Part shown: positions 1 through 8,889 of the stretch, one piece after another | How positions within the stretch are numbered: the first letter of the stretch is position 1 | How the letters are laid out: every line of letters starts with the position of its first letter | Assembly (NCBI GenBank): GCA_026399835.1 | Contig: JAPLQE010000016.1 | Span: 119,099 to 183,098, forward strand | DNA length: 64,000 nucleotides | Source: Burkholderiales bacterium | Lineage (GTDB): Bacteria > Pseudomonadota > Gammaproteobacteria > Burkholderiales > Burkholderiaceae_E | Direction: 5' to 3' | The notes under the pieces: generated by a model | What the model was told of the DNA's origin: nothing | Databases searched by the model: none | What the model saw: the letters and a program-made list of their open reading frames with translations, nothing else | Position numbers and translations under genes: made by a program

Positions 1-1128
1 GGACGTCGCGCGACGCACGCCTTCGGGATGGGGGATGCCGATCGCCGAGCGGAAGGCGAGCACCAGCGGCGCCGCCGGATCCCTCGTGCGGCGGAACACC
101 AGCCCGTGCTCGCCGCTGGCCAGGCGCACCGGCGTGCCGGGCGGGGTCGGGCCGACCACCTCCGAGAGCATTCGGCCGAGTCGCGGGTCGGCCTGCTGCC
201 CGAGCCGCCCGAGCAGCAGCTGCAGCGCCTGGTCGGGCGGAGCGCCGCGGCGATAGGCGCGCGCCGCCACCATCGCGCACCAGCGGTCGGCGACCATCAG
301 CACCTGCGAGGACGGCGGCAGCGCCGGGCTCGCGAGCCCGGCGGGATAGCCGCTGCCGTCGTGATGCTCGTGGTGCTGTCCGACGGTGGTCAGCCACAGC
401 GGATCGTCGACCCCTGCCGCACGCAGCCGCGCGACGCCGAGCCGCGGATGCGCGATCACTGCATCGCGCTGCGCCGGGCTCAGGCCGCCCTGGTGCGAAT
501 ACAGCGCCTCCTGCAGCTCCAGCATGCCGACGTTCATCGTCAGGGCCGCCAGCACGGCCGAGCGCCGCTCGAGGGCGGAAACGTCGAGCCGCGCCAGCAT
601 GAACTCGACCAGCACCGCCGCGGCGATCCCGTGGCGCGTGCCGTAGCGCCCGCCGTCGATCAGCAGCGGCACGGCGAGCATCGCGTCGGGGTCGAGCGCA
701 CAGAGCCGCTGCAGTTCGGCGCCGGCGAGCCGCACCGCGCCGAGCGCGGCGGGCGCCGCGGCGTCGGCGGCGGCGATCGTGGGCAGCGCCGTTTCCAGCG
801 TATCGCGCAGCATGCGCAGCAGCGCCCAGGGCCGGACCTTCGAGACCTGGGGCGGCTGCATCGCGGGCTGACCGGACGCGCTCGCCGCCGCCGAGAGGGC
901 CGCGAAGCGCTCGGCATCGCAGTGCAGGCCGCGCCCGAGCATCTGCTCGAGCTGGGCCTCGTCGGCGATCACCGCGCCGGCCTGCAGGAGTCGTCGGCCG
1001 CTGCCGTCGTAGAGATCGAAGGGCAGGGGCTCGCCGGCGCGCAGGTCCCCGGGCTGCAGCCGGTGCAGTGCAGCGGCGGGATCAGGCATCGCGCGCGACA
1101 GTGCCGCGCGAAATCCGGACAGGGCCAT
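1..1128 (-). CDS. HD-GYP domain protein, degenerate metal site (3' end beyond window)
   Basis: This reading frame stays open from an ATG at 1128 to base 1, so the C-terminus lies outside the window (376 codons visible). Residues about 20-75 form the small N-terminal domain common before HD-GYP domains. The hallmark HHExxDGxGYP motif is at about residues 251-262, as HHEHHDGSGYP. HD-GYP proteins hydrolyse cyclic di-GMP in signalling. Here, however, the position of the catalytic HD pair reads MN (residues 198-199) and the following GK reads GM, so one metal-binding element is gone and a sensory or binding role is possible. A strong Shine-Dalgarno sequence, GGAGGT, lies on the minus strand at 1134-1139. 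The gene is downstream of phrB on the same strand. The family call is firm; enzymatic activity is doubtful. Confidence 0.85.
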   Translation of the reverse strand, partial: MALSGFRAALSRAMPDPAAALHRLQPGDLRAGEPLPFDLYDGSGRRLLQAGAVIADEAQLEQMLGRGLHCDAERFAALSAAASASGQPAMQPPQVSKVRPWALLRMLRDTLETALPTIAAADAAAPAALGAVRLAGAELQRLCALDPDAMLAVPLLIDGGRYGTRHGIAAAVLVEFMLARLDVSALERRSAVLAALTMNVGMLELQEALYSHQGGLSPAQRDAVIAHPRLGVARLRAAGVDDPLWLTTVGQHHEHHDGSGYPAGLASPALPPSSQVLMVADRWCAMVAARAYRRGAPPDQALQLLLGRLGQQADPRLGRMLSEVVGPTPPGTPVRLASGEHGLVFRRTRDPAAPLVLAFRSAIGIPHPEGVRRATS

Positions 1129-1268
1129 CGACGACCTCCGGCGAGGAGCCGGAACGCGGCAGACCGCGCCCCGGGCTTGTATCGCCATCGTGTCCGAAGG
1201 CGCCCGCAAGTGCAACCGTGGACGGCGCTGCCCGGCGCCGCGGGCCGGCCCGGGCGGGCGCGCCGGGA

Positions 1269-2798
1269 TCAGGCGGCGGCCTTCACCACCGCATAGCGCT
1301 CCAGCGTCCGGGTCCGGGCGAGCGCATGGTCGACCACCGGCACGGGGTAGTCGTGGCCGACCGTGCAGCCGGCCCGTGCCTGCTCGGCGGGCGAGGCCAG
1401 CCACGGCGCGTGGATCTGCGTGTCGCCGAAGCCTGCCAGCGCCGGCAGGTAGCGCCGGATGAACGCGCCCTTCGGATCGAACTTCTGCGACTGCGTCACC
1501 GGGTTGAAGATCCGGAAGTAGGGCTGCGCATCGCAGCCGCTCGACGAGGCCCACTGCCAGCCGCCGTTGTTCGCGGCGAGGTCGTAGTCGTTCAGGTGCC
1601 GGGCGAAGAAGCGCTCGCCGCGCCGCCAGTCGACGCCGAGGTCCTTGCACAGGAACGAGGCGACCACCATGCGCAGCCGGTTGTGCATGTAGCCGCTGGT
1701 CAGCAGCTGGCGCATCGCCGCGTCCACCAGCGGGTAGCCGGTGCGCGCCTCGCACCACGCGGCGAACAGCGCATCGCCCTGCTCGCCGGTCTCCCATTCG
1801 ATGCGGTCGTACTCGGGCCTGAACGAGCGCTCGGCGACCCGCGGATGGTGGTGCAGGACCTGGAAGTAGAAGTCGCGCCAGACCAGCTCGGACAGCCAGG
1901 TGCGCGCGCCCTCGGCGTCGCCGGGCTCGGCGCGCAGGGCATGCAGGGCCTCGCGCACGAGCGTGCGGACCGAGACCGTGCCGAAGCGCAGGTGGGCCGA
2001 CAGGTAGGACGGCCCGCGCACGGCGGGGAAGTCGCGGGCCTCGCGGTAGCGGCCGATGCGCCCGACGAAGTCGGCCAGCAGGCGTGCACCGCCGCTGGCG
2101 CCGGTCGGCAGCGCGAGCGAGGCGAGGTCGGTCGGCTCGAAGCCGATCGCGGCGAGCGACGGCACGCCGTCGACCGGCGCGGTGCCGGCCTCGCCGGGCG
2201 CCGAGGCGGCGCGCAGCCCCGCCGGCGGCGGCGCCAGGCGCCCTGCGGCGAGCGCGGCCGTCGGGCGCGGCGCGACCGGACCCAGCTCGGCGCCCTCGGC
2301 CTCCAGGCGCTTCATCCAGGCGTTGCGATAGGGCGTGAACACCGAGAAGGGACGGCCCTGGCCGGTCAGCACCTCGTCCGTCTCGTAGACGACCTGGTCC
2401 TTCACGAGCACGAGGCGCCGGCCGTCGGCACGCAGCCTCGCCTCGACCTCGGCATCGCGCCGCACCGCGTCGGGCTCGTAGTCGCGGGCCGCCACGACCG
2501 TGGCCGCACCGAGCCGGGCCGCGAGCGCGGCGATCGCGTCGGCGGCGCGGTCGTGCACGACGATCAGCCCGCCGCCGAGCGCGCGCAGCGTCGCGTCGAG
2601 CTCGCGCAGCGCATCGCGGATGAACTCGACGCGGCGGTCCGCGCGCGTGGGCAGGGCGTCGAGGATCTCGCGGTCGTAGACGAACGCGCAGTGCACGCGG
2701 GTGCAGCCGGCGAGCGCATGGGAGAGCGCGGCATGGTCGTCGACGCGCAGGTCGCGCCGGAACCAGACCAGGCCGGTGTCGGAGGAAAGCGTGGGCAT
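1269..2798 (-). CDS. phrB: Deoxyribodipyrimidine photolyase (DNA photolyase)
   Basis: This is a 509-residue cryptochrome/photolyase-family flavoprotein that uses light to split cyclobutane pyrimidine dimers. The N-terminal antenna-binding Rossmann domain starts with WFRRDLRVDDHAAL (about 12-25). The C-terminal FAD-binding helical domain carries NRLRM, NDYDLAANNGGWQWASS (about 396-415) and the FRIFNPVTQS stretch typical of class I CPD photolyases. The length is normal (about 450-510). A GGAG ribosome site precedes the ATG. A CACAAT -10-like hexamer lies on the minus strand at 2821-2826, overlapping the -35 region of the divergent algH promoter. The call is firm; the exact lesion (CPD or 6-4) is inferred from the motifs. 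Confidence 0.95.
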   Translation of the reverse strand: MPTLSSDTGLVWFRRDLRVDDHAALSHALAGCTRVHCAFVYDREILDALPTRADRRVEFIRDALRELDATLRALGGGLIVVHDRAADAIAALAARLGAATVVAARDYEPDAVRRDAEVEARLRADGRRLVLVKDQVVYETDEVLTGQGRPFSVFTPYRNAWMKRLEAEGAELGPVAPRPTAALAAGRLAPPPAGLRAASAPGEAGTAPVDGVPSLAAIGFEPTDLASLALPTGASGGARLLADFVGRIGRYREARDFPAVRGPSYLSAHLRFGTVSVRTLVREALHALRAEPGDAEGARTWLSELVWRDFYFQVLHHHPRVAERSFRPEYDRIEWETGEQGDALFAAWCEARTGYPLVDAAMRQLLTSGYMHNRLRMVVASFLCKDLGVDWRRGERFFARHLNDYDLAANNGGWQWASSSGCDAQPYFRIFNPVTQSQKFDPKGAFIRRYLPALAGFGDTQIHAPWLASPAEQARAGCTVGHDYPVPVVDHALARTRTLERYAVVKAAA

Positions 2799-2821
2799 GG
2801 GCAGCTCCGCAGGGGGCGCGA

Positions 2822-2850
2822 TTGTGCCGTCCGGACCGCCCCTTTACAAT
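2822..2850 (+). promoter_or_regulatory. algH promoter, probably giving a leaderless mRNA
   Basis: TTGTGC (2822-2827) and TACAAT (2845-2850) are 17 bp apart and fit a housekeeping promoter. The -10 ends only 6 nt before the algH ATG at 2857, so transcription should begin at or next to the start codon. The -35 hexamer overlaps a reverse-strand CACAAT that could serve phrB, so the two divergent promoters share DNA. Confidence 0.55.
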
Positions 2851-2856
2851 GGTTTC

Positions 2857-3429
2857 ATGGCTGCACCCGACGTCGCGACGAACCTGACGAACCACTTCCT
2901 GCTCGCGATGCCCAACATGGCGGACCCCAATTTCGGCGGGGCCGTGGTGTTCATCGCCGAGCACAGCGCGAAGGGCGCGCTCGGCCTGGTCATCAACCGG
3001 CCGATGGAGCTCGACCTGCAGTCGCTGTTCGAGCGCATCGACCTCAAGCTCGAGATCGCGCCGCTCGCGGCCAGCCCGGTGTTCTTCGGCGGCCCCGTAC
3101 AGACCGATCGCGGCTTCGTCCTGCACCAGCCGCTGGGCACCTGGAACTCGACCGTGTCGATCGGCGACTCGCTCGGCCTGACCTCCTCGAAGGACGTGCT
3201 CGAGGCCGTGGCCCTGGGCGAGGGGCCGAGCCGCCTGCTGGTCACGCTCGGCTACGCCGGCTGGGGCCCCGGCCAGCTCGAGGACGAGATCGCGCGCAAT
3301 GCCTGGCTGACCGTCGAGGCCCATCCCGACGTCATCTTCGAGACACCGGTCGCGCAGCGCCTGTCGCGCGCCTACGGGCTGCTGGGCATCGACCCGGCCT
3401 TCCTGTCCTCGTCCGCCGGGCATGCCTGA
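2857..3429 (+). CDS. algH: YqgE/AlgH family protein
   Basis: This 190-residue protein belongs to the small YqgE/AlgH family, linked in pseudomonads to alginate and virulence regulation but without an agreed biochemical role. Family hallmarks are LTNHFLLAMPNMADPNFGGAVV (about 8-29), VIN-RPM, the FGGPV segment, and the GYAGWGPGQLEDE motif near residue 130. The ATG at 2857 was chosen over upstream in-frame starts because the family begins with this short lead and a -10 hexamer lies 6 nt upstream. The last 8 bases overlap ruvX, and the algH-ruvX pairing is highly conserved in proteobacteria. Confidence 0.92.
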   Translation: MAAPDVATNLTNHFLLAMPNMADPNFGGAVVFIAEHSAKGALGLVINRPMELDLQSLFERIDLKLEIAPLAASPVFFGGPVQTDRGFVLHQPLGTWNSTVSIGDSLGLTSSKDVLEAVALGEGPSRLLVTLGYAGWGPGQLEDEIARNAWLTVEAHPDVIFETPVAQRLSRAYGLLGIDPAFLSSSAGHA

Positions 3430-3922
3430 GTCCCGGGGCGGCGGCGCCGCCCCGGACACGGTGCCCGGCCGCGCCGCCCCGGAGACGCTGCTCGGCTTCG
3501 ACTTCGGCATGCGGCGCATCGGGGTGGCGATCGGCAACACCCTGACGGGCGACGCGCGTCCGCTGGCGATCGTCGAGGCGGTGCCGGTCGATCGCCGCTT
3601 CGAGCGGATCGCGGCGCTGCTGCGTGACTGGCAGCCCCAGCGCCTGGTGGTCGGCCGGCCGCTCGACGAGGACGGCTCGGCGACCGAGACCACCCGCCTG
3701 TCCGACCGCTTCGCCAACCAGCTGAACGGGCGCTTCGGCCTGCCGGTCGAGCGCGTCGACGAGCGGTTTTCCAGCCGCGAGGCTCAGGCTATCATCGCGT
3801 CCGCCGGCGGCCGCGCCGAAGACGACGACGGCGTGGCCGCGGCGGTCATCCTGTCGCAGTACCTGGACGGGCGGCGCCGCCGCCCCGATGCCGACCCCGC
3901 CCACGAGACCCCGACCCGATGA
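3422..3922 (+). CDS. ruvX: Putative pre-16S rRNA nuclease / Holliday junction resolvase-like YqgF
   Basis: This is a 166-residue RNase-H-fold protein of the YqgF family, thought to mature the 5' end of 16S rRNA and sometimes called RuvX. The fold motifs are [15 protein letters not shown] (about 24-38), [10 protein letters not shown] (near 77), DERFSS (about 112-117) and [15 protein letters not shown] (about 134-148), which place the expected acidic residues. The first 20 or so residues are a Gly/Ala/Pro-rich extension not needed for the fold. It overlaps algH by 8 bp and pyrR by 4 bp (ATGA), which suggests translational coupling. Confidence 0.92.
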   Translation: MPESRGGGAAPDTVPGRAAPETLLGFDFGMRRIGVAIGNTLTGDARPLAIVEAVPVDRRFERIAALLRDWQPQRLVVGRPLDEDGSATETTRLSDRFANQLNGRFGLPVERVDERFSSREAQAIIASAGGRAEDDDGVAAAVILSQYLDGRRRRPDADPAHETPTR

Positions 3923-4461
3923 CCGATCCCGCTGCCGCCGACGCGAGCCCGCGAACGCTCGACGCCGAGGCGATCTACGCCGAGCTCCGTGCCTCGGTGG
4001 CCGCGCGCATCGCCGCCGCGGGCGGGTCGGCACCCGCGATCGTCGGCATCCACAGCGGCGGCGCCTGGATCGCGCGGCGCCTGCATCAGGAACTGTGCCC
4101 CGACGCGCCGCTCGGGTTCCTCTCGAGCGCGTTCCACCGCGACGACTTCTCCGAGCGCGGCCTGCGCGCGGCCGGTGGTGCCGGCGCCACCCGGATCGAC
4201 TTCCCGGTCGACGGCGCCGATATCGTCCTCGTCGACGACATCCTCTACACCGGGCGCACCGTGCGCGCCGCGCTCAACGAACTCTTCGACTACGGCCGCC
4301 CCGCGTGCGTGGCGCTCGCCGTGCTGCTCGACCGCGGCGGGCGCGAGCTGCCGGTCCAGGCCGACCATGTCGGCGCCGCGCTGCCGCTCGGGCCGGGCCG
4401 GGGCTTCGTGCTCGGGCGCGCCGACGACGGCCGCTTCACGCTCGCGGTGGAGCCCGCCTGA
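3919..4461 (+). CDS. pyrR: PyrR: bifunctional pyr regulator / uracil phosphoribosyltransferase
   Basis: This is a 180-residue type I phosphoribosyltransferase. The PRPP-binding loop [18 protein letters not shown] is at about 101-118, and [15 protein letters not shown] (about 41-55) is the PyrR-type second loop. In Gram-positive bacteria PyrR is an mRNA-binding attenuator. In proteobacteria the role is less clear and uracil salvage (UMP from uracil and PRPP) is the safer reading. It sits directly before pyrB with a TGATG overlap. I see no pyrR-type attenuator in the leader, because the operon's candidate promoter leaves almost no 5' UTR. Confidence 0.92.
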   Translation: MTDPAAADASPRTLDAEAIYAELRASVAARIAAAGGSAPAIVGIHSGGAWIARRLHQELCPDAPLGFLSSAFHRDDFSERGLRAAGGAGATRIDFPVDGADIVLVDDILYTGRTVRAALNELFDYGRPACVALAVLLDRGGRELPVQADHVGAALPLGPGRGFVLGRADDGRFTLAVEPA

Positions 4462-5411
4462 TGCGACATCCGCAACTCAACGAGCACGGCGAACTGCGCC
4501 ACCTGCTGACCATCGAAGGCCTGCCGCGCGACATCGTCACGCACGTGCTCGACACCGCGTCCTCGTTCCTCGAGGTCAGCGACCGGCAGGTGAAGAAGGT
4601 GCCGCTGCTGCGCGGCAAGTCGGTCTTCAACCTGTTCTTCGAGAACAGCACGCGCACGCGCACCACCTTCGAGATCGCGGCCACGCGGCTGTCGGCCGAC
4701 GTGGTGAACCTCGACGTGCGCACCTCCTCGGCCTCGAAGGGCGAGTCGCTGCTCGACACCATCGACAACCTCGCCGCGATGCACGCCGACATGTTCGTCG
4801 TGCGCCATGCGCAGAGCGGCGCACCGTACATGATCGCGCAGCACGTCGGCCCCGGCCTGCACGTGATCAACGCCGGCGACGGCCGGCACGCGCACCCCAC
4901 GCAGGGGCTGCTCGACATGTACACCATCCGCCACTTCAAGAAGGACTTCACCAACCTGACGGTGGCGGTGGTGGGCGACGTGCTGCACTCGCGCGTGGCC
5001 CGCAGCGACATCCATGCGCTGACCACGCTCGGCGTGCCCGAGGTGCGGGTGATCGCGCCGCTCACGCTGCTGCCGCCCGGCCTCGAGCAGATGGGCGTGC
5101 GCACCTTCACCGACATGCGCGCGGGCCTGAAGGACGTGGACGTGGTGATCATGCTGCGCCTGCAGAACGAGCGCATGCGCGGTGCGCTGCTGCCCTCGGC
5201 GCAGGAGTACTTCAAGCACTACGGCCTGACCGCCGAGAAGCTCGCCCTCGCCAAGCCCGATGCGATCGTGATGCACCCGGGCCCGATGAACCGCGGCGTG
5301 GAGATCGAGTCGGCGGTGGCCGACGGCGTGCAGTCGGTGATCCTCGAGCAGGTGACCTTCGGCATCGCGGTGCGCATGGCGGTGATGAGCATCCTCGCGG
5401 GCAACCGCTGA
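4461..5411 (+). CDS. pyrB: Aspartate carbamoyltransferase catalytic subunit
   Basis: PyrB condenses carbamoyl phosphate with aspartate, the committed step of pyrimidine synthesis. The 316-residue protein has the carbamoyl-phosphate loop [16 protein letters not shown] (about 59-74), the [14 protein letters not shown] segment (about 141-154), [12 protein letters not shown], and the C-terminal [11 protein letters not shown]. The ATG overlaps the pyrR stop (TGATG). The neighbouring dihydroorotase homologue lacks its metal ligands, matching the pseudomonad-type arrangement in which PyrB needs an inactive PyrC' partner for assembly. Confidence 0.96.
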   Translation: MRHPQLNEHGELRHLLTIEGLPRDIVTHVLDTASSFLEVSDRQVKKVPLLRGKSVFNLFFENSTRTRTTFEIAATRLSADVVNLDVRTSSASKGESLLDTIDNLAAMHADMFVVRHAQSGAPYMIAQHVGPGLHVINAGDGRHAHPTQGLLDMYTIRHFKKDFTNLTVAVVGDVLHSRVARSDIHALTTLGVPEVRVIAPLTLLPPGLEQMGVRTFTDMRAGLKDVDVVIMLRLQNERMRGALLPSAQEYFKHYGLTAEKLALAKPDAIVMHPGPMNRGVEIESAVADGVQSVILEQVTFGIAVRMAVMSILAGNR

Positions 5412-5434
5412 CCGGCCCCGACGAGCCCGACACG

Positions 5435-6709
5435 ATGAGACTGACGATCACCGGCGCCCGCGTCGTCGACCCCGCGAGCGGGCTCGACGCGACCACCGAC
5501 CTGCACCTGGCCGACGGACGCGTGGCCGCCGTCGGCATCGCGCCCGACGGCTTCGAGGCGGACCGCCGCATCGAGGCCCGCGGGCTGGTGGCCTGCCCGG
5601 GCTTCGTCGACCTGTCGGCGCGGCTGCGCGAGCCCGGCTTCGAGTACAAGGCCACGCTCGAGTCCGAGATGCAGGCCGCCCTCGTCGGCGGCGTGGCACG
5701 GCTGGTCTGCCCGCCCGACACCGATCCGCCGCTCGACGAGCCGGGCCTGGTCGAGATGCTCAAGCACCGCGCGCGCAGCCTCGCGCGCACGCACCTGTAT
5801 CCGCTGGGCGCGCTCACCGTCGGCTTGAAGGGCGAGGTGATCACCGAGATGGCCGAGCTCGCCGAGGCCGGCTGCGTGGGCTTCTCGCAGGCCAGCGTGC
5901 CCCTGGTCGACACCCAGGTGCTCGCGCGCGCGATGCAGTACGCGAGGAGCTTCGGCTTCACCGTCTGGCTGCAGCCGCAGGACGCCTTCCTGTCGCGCGG
6001 CGGCGTCGCGCACAGCGGGCCGGTCTCCGGGCGGCTCGGGCTGCCCGGCGTGCCGATCACCGCCGAGACGGTCGCGCTGCACACCATCTTCGAGCTGATG
6101 CGCGGCAACGGCTGCCGCGTCCACCTGTGCCGGATCTCGTCGGCGGCCGGCGTCGAGCTGGTCCGCACGGCCAAGCGGGAGGGCCTGCCGGTCACCGCCG
6201 ACGTCGGCGTGCACCACCTGCACGTGACCGACGTCGACATCGGCTACTTCGACAGCGCCTGCCGCGTGGACCCGCCGTTCCGCGCGCAGCGCGACCGCGA
6301 CGCGCTGTGCGCCGCGCTCGCCGACGGCACGCTCGACGCGGTCTGCTCCGACCACACGCCGGTCGACGACGACGCCAAGCTGGTGCCCTTCGGCGAGGCC
6401 GAGCCCGGGGTGACCGCGCTCGAGCTGCTGCTGCCGCTGGTGCTGTCCTGGGCCGCGCGCAGTCGGGTGCCGCTGTCGACCGCGCTGTCCCGGCTCACCT
6501 GCGACCCGGAGCGGATCGCCCGCTGCGGCGGCGGCTCGCTCTCGCCGGGCGCGCCGGCCGACGTCGTGCTGTTCGATCCCGCCGAGCCCTGGGTGGTGTC
6601 GCCGGCGACCCTGGTCAGCCAGGGCCACCACACGCCGTTCTCCGGCCGCGAACTGATCGGGCGCGTCCGCACGACCCTGGTCGGCGGGCGCCCGGCGTTC
6701 GAGCGCTGA
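5435..6709 (+). CDS. pyrX: PyrC'-type dihydroorotase homologue, probably non-catalytic
   Basis: This 424-residue amidohydrolase-superfamily protein resembles dihydroorotase, but the zinc-binding HxH of active enzymes (normally DxHxHxREPG) is replaced by VDLSARLREPG at about 58-68. Other landmarks are kept, including VCPPDTDPP and VCSDHTPVDDDAK (about 301-313). In Pseudomonas such PyrC' (PyrX) proteins do not hydrolyse dihydroorotate; they hold the aspartate carbamoyltransferase in a dodecamer. By analogy this is a structural partner of PyrB, encoded 23 bp upstream. A true dihydroorotase should lie elsewhere in the genome. The missing histidines are seen directly; the function is inference from the family. 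Confidence 0.9.
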   Translation: MRLTITGARVVDPASGLDATTDLHLADGRVAAVGIAPDGFEADRRIEARGLVACPGFVDLSARLREPGFEYKATLESEMQAALVGGVARLVCPPDTDPPLDEPGLVEMLKHRARSLARTHLYPLGALTVGLKGEVITEMAELAEAGCVGFSQASVPLVDTQVLARAMQYARSFGFTVWLQPQDAFLSRGGVAHSGPVSGRLGLPGVPITAETVALHTIFELMRGNGCRVHLCRISSAAGVELVRTAKREGLPVTADVGVHHLHVTDVDIGYFDSACRVDPPFRAQRDRDALCAALADGTLDAVCSDHTPVDDDAKLVPFGEAEPGVTALELLLPLVLSWAARSRVPLSTALSRLTCDPERIARCGGGSLSPGAPADVVLFDPAEPWVVSPATLVSQGHHTPFSGRELIGRVRTTLVGGRPAFER

Positions 6710-6719
6710 GGCCCGGGCG

Positions 6720-6741
6720 GCCGCGGGGCGCCGCCCGCGGC
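6720..6741. terminator. Candidate bidirectional terminator between pyrX and rmlD
   Basis: Perfect 8-bp GC-only arms (GCCGCGGG / CCCGCGGC) surround a 6-nt loop in the 35-bp gap between convergent genes. There is no U-tract, so termination strength is uncertain. Confidence 0.45.
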
Positions 6742-6744
6742 GCC

Positions 6745-7659
6745 TCAGGCGGCCGCGAGCCGCCGCACGTAGGCCTCGACGTCGCCGCGCCAGTCGGGCA
6801 TCGCGCAGCCGAAGGTGCGGGCCAGGCGGCCGCAGTCGAGCAGCGAGTTCTGCGGCCGCCGTGCCGGCACCGGATAGGCCGACGACGGAATCGGCTCGAC
6901 CTGGGCGCCAAGCACCTTCAGGCGGCCGGCCCACGGCGGCAGGTCCTGCGCCACCGACAGCACGCAGCGCGCGTACTCGGTCCAGGTCGTCTCGCCGGCG
7001 GCCGACGCGTGATGGATGCCGCGCCGCTCGCCCAGCCAGCCGACCGCATCGCCGCTCTGCAGGGCCTGCCGGGCGATCGACTCGCTCACCTCGGCCAGCC
7101 GCCCCGCCCAGGTCGGCGTGCCGTGCTGGTCCGACACCACCCGCAGCGCGTCGCGCTCGGTGGCCAGCCGCAGCATCGTCTTGGCGAAGTTCGCGCCGTG
7201 GTCACCGTAGACCCAGCTGGTGCGCAGCACGACCGAGGCGCAGGGCGAGGCCGCGAGCGCCTGCTCGCCGGCGAGCTTGGACTCGCCGTAGACGCTGAGC
7301 GGGCCGGTGGGATCGGTCTCGACCCAGCGTCCGGCCTTGCTGCCGTCGAACACGTAGTCGGTCGAGTAGTGGACGAGGATCGCGCCGACGCGGGCGCAGG
7401 CTGCCGCGAGCGCCTCGGGGGCCCGGGCGTTCACCGCGAACGCGGCGTCCCGGTCGGTCTCGGCGCGGTCGACCGCGGTGTAGGCCGCGGCGTTGAAGAC
7501 GACCTGCGGGCGCGCCGACTCGACCGCCGCGGCAACGGCGCCCGCATCGGCGAGGTCGAGCTCCGCGCGGCCGAGGGCGATCAGGTCGGGCCGGCCGTGC
7601 AGGCGGCGCTCGAGCGCCCATCCGAGCTGGCCGTTTCGGCCGAGGATCATCGCTTTCAT
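6745..7659 (-). CDS. rmlD: dTDP-4-dehydrorhamnose reductase
   Basis: RmlD makes the last step to dTDP-L-rhamnose, reducing dTDP-4-keto-L-rhamnose with NAD(P)H. This 304-residue SDR-fold protein starts MKAMILGRNGQLG with the dinucleotide-binding loop, then has STDYVFDGS (near 97-105), YGESKLAGEQ (YxxxK, near 125) and RTSWVYG. The ATG at 7659 removes a long in-frame read-through from upstream antisense sequence. It is divergent from rmlB across 141 bp rather than being within rmlBAC, so its expression may be set separately. Confidence 0.95.
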   Translation of the reverse strand: MKAMILGRNGQLGWALERRLHGRPDLIALGRAELDLADAGAVAAAVESARPQVVFNAAAYTAVDRAETDRDAAFAVNARAPEALAAACARVGAILVHYSTDYVFDGSKAGRWVETDPTGPLSVYGESKLAGEQALAASPCASVVLRTSWVYGDHGANFAKTMLRLATERDALRVVSDQHGTPTWAGRLAEVSESIARQALQSGDAVGWLGERRGIHHASAAGETTWTEYARCVLSVAQDLPPWAGRLKVLGAQVEPIPSSAYPVPARRPQNSLLDCGRLARTFGCAMPDWRGDVEAYVRRLAAA

Positions 7660-7786
7660 CAGAATGGCGGATAGAGGAGTGGGGCGGGGTGGGGTCGGGG
7701 TCCGGAGGTCCCCGGCTTGGCGGCCATCGATTGTGCCCGATGTGCCGCGGGCGGTCGGGCGGGGCGGATCCGGGATGCGCTGCGGG

Positions 7787-7792
7787 TACAAT
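7787..7792 (+). promoter_or_regulatory. rmlB -10 element (TACAAT)
   Basis: TACAAT ends 8 nt before the rmlB ATG at 7801, so the transcript would be leaderless or nearly so. No good -35 hexamer is visible at the usual spacing. On the other strand a CACAAT at 7730-7735 could serve rmlD. Confidence 0.45.
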
Positions 7793-7800
7793 CCGAGGCC

Positions 7801-8865
7801 ATGGCCAAGATCCTCGTGACCGGCGCAGCCGGCTTCATCGGTTCCAACTTCGTCCATCAGTGGGTGGCTGCCGAGGCCGATTCGGTGGTCAGCCTCGACG
7901 CGCTGACCTACGCCGGCAACCTCGCGAACCTCGCGCCGGTCGAAGGCGATCCGCGGCACACCTTCGTGCATGGCGACATCTGCGATGCCGACCTGGTCGG
8001 CGCCCTGATGGCCGAGCACCGTCCGCGCGCGATCGTCCACTTCGCCGCCGAATCGCACGTGGACCGTTCCATCCACGGCCCGGCCGAATTCGTCCGCACC
8101 AACGTCACCGGGACCTTCACGCTGCTGCAGGCGGCCCTGGCGCACTGGCGCGGGCTGACCGGCGCCGAGCGCGACGGCTTCCGCTTCCTGCACGTCTCGA
8201 CCGACGAGGTCTACGGCTCGCTCGGGCCGCAGGATCCACCTTTCGTCGAGACCCGGGCCTACGAGCCGAACAGCCCGTACTCGGCGAGCAAGGCCGCCTC
8301 CGACCACCTCGTGCGCGCGTGGCACCACACGTACGGCATGCCGGTGCTCACCACCAACTGCTCGAACAACTACGGGCCGTACCAGTTCCCCGAGAAGCTG
8401 ATCCCGCTGGTGATCCACAATGCGCTCGCGGGCCGCCCGCTGCCCATCTACGGCGACGGCTCGAACGTGCGCGACTGGCTGTACGTCGGCGACCACTGCA
8501 GCGCGGTGCGCGCGGTGCTGGCCGGCGGCGAGCCCGGACGGGTCTACAACGTCGGCGGCTGGAACGAGAAGACCAACCTCGAGGTGGTCCACACCATCTG
8601 CGGTCTGCTCGACGAGATGCGGCCCGACCCGGCGGGGCCGCACAGCCGGCTGATCACCTACGTGACCGACCGCCCCGGCCACGACCGCCGCTACGCGATC
8701 GATGCGCGCCGCATCGCCGCCGAGCTCGGCTGGAAACCGGCACAGACCTTCGAGACCGGCATCCGCGAGACGGTCCGCTGGTACCTGGACCATCCGCAGT
8801 GGGTCGCCGACATCGTGAGCGGCGACTACCGCAGCTGGGTGTCCCGAAACTACGCCGCACGCTGA
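7801..8865 (+). CDS. rmlB: dTDP-glucose 4,6-dehydratase
   Basis: RmlB converts dTDP-glucose to dTDP-4-keto-6-deoxyglucose, the second step to dTDP-rhamnose. The 354-residue SDR enzyme shows GAAGFIGSNF (8-17), HFAAESHVDRSI, the catalytic STDEVYGSL (about 133-141), YSASKAASDHLV (YxxxK, about 160-171) and NNYGPYQFPEKLIPL. The ATG at 7801 directly precedes the Rossmann strand. It is followed after 24 bp by rmlA and then rmlC, a compact rmlBAC operon supplying sugar to the glycan locus from 12 kb on. Confidence 0.97.
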   Translation: MAKILVTGAAGFIGSNFVHQWVAAEADSVVSLDALTYAGNLANLAPVEGDPRHTFVHGDICDADLVGALMAEHRPRAIVHFAAESHVDRSIHGPAEFVRTNVTGTFTLLQAALAHWRGLTGAERDGFRFLHVSTDEVYGSLGPQDPPFVETRAYEPNSPYSASKAASDHLVRAWHHTYGMPVLTTNCSNNYGPYQFPEKLIPLVIHNALAGRPLPIYGDGSNVRDWLYVGDHCSAVRAVLAGGEPGRVYNVGGWNEKTNLEVVHTICGLLDEMRPDPAGPHSRLITYVTDRPGHDRRYAIDARRIAAELGWKPAQTFETGIRETVRWYLDHPQWVADIVSGDYRSWVSRNYAAR

Positions 8866-8889
8866 GCGTCGGCTCCAAGGGATCCTTCG

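Noticed and set aside
28..1296. A 422-codon plus-strand frame at the left edge
   Set aside because: Antisense to the HD-GYP gene, which has a complete GYP motif and a ribosome site.
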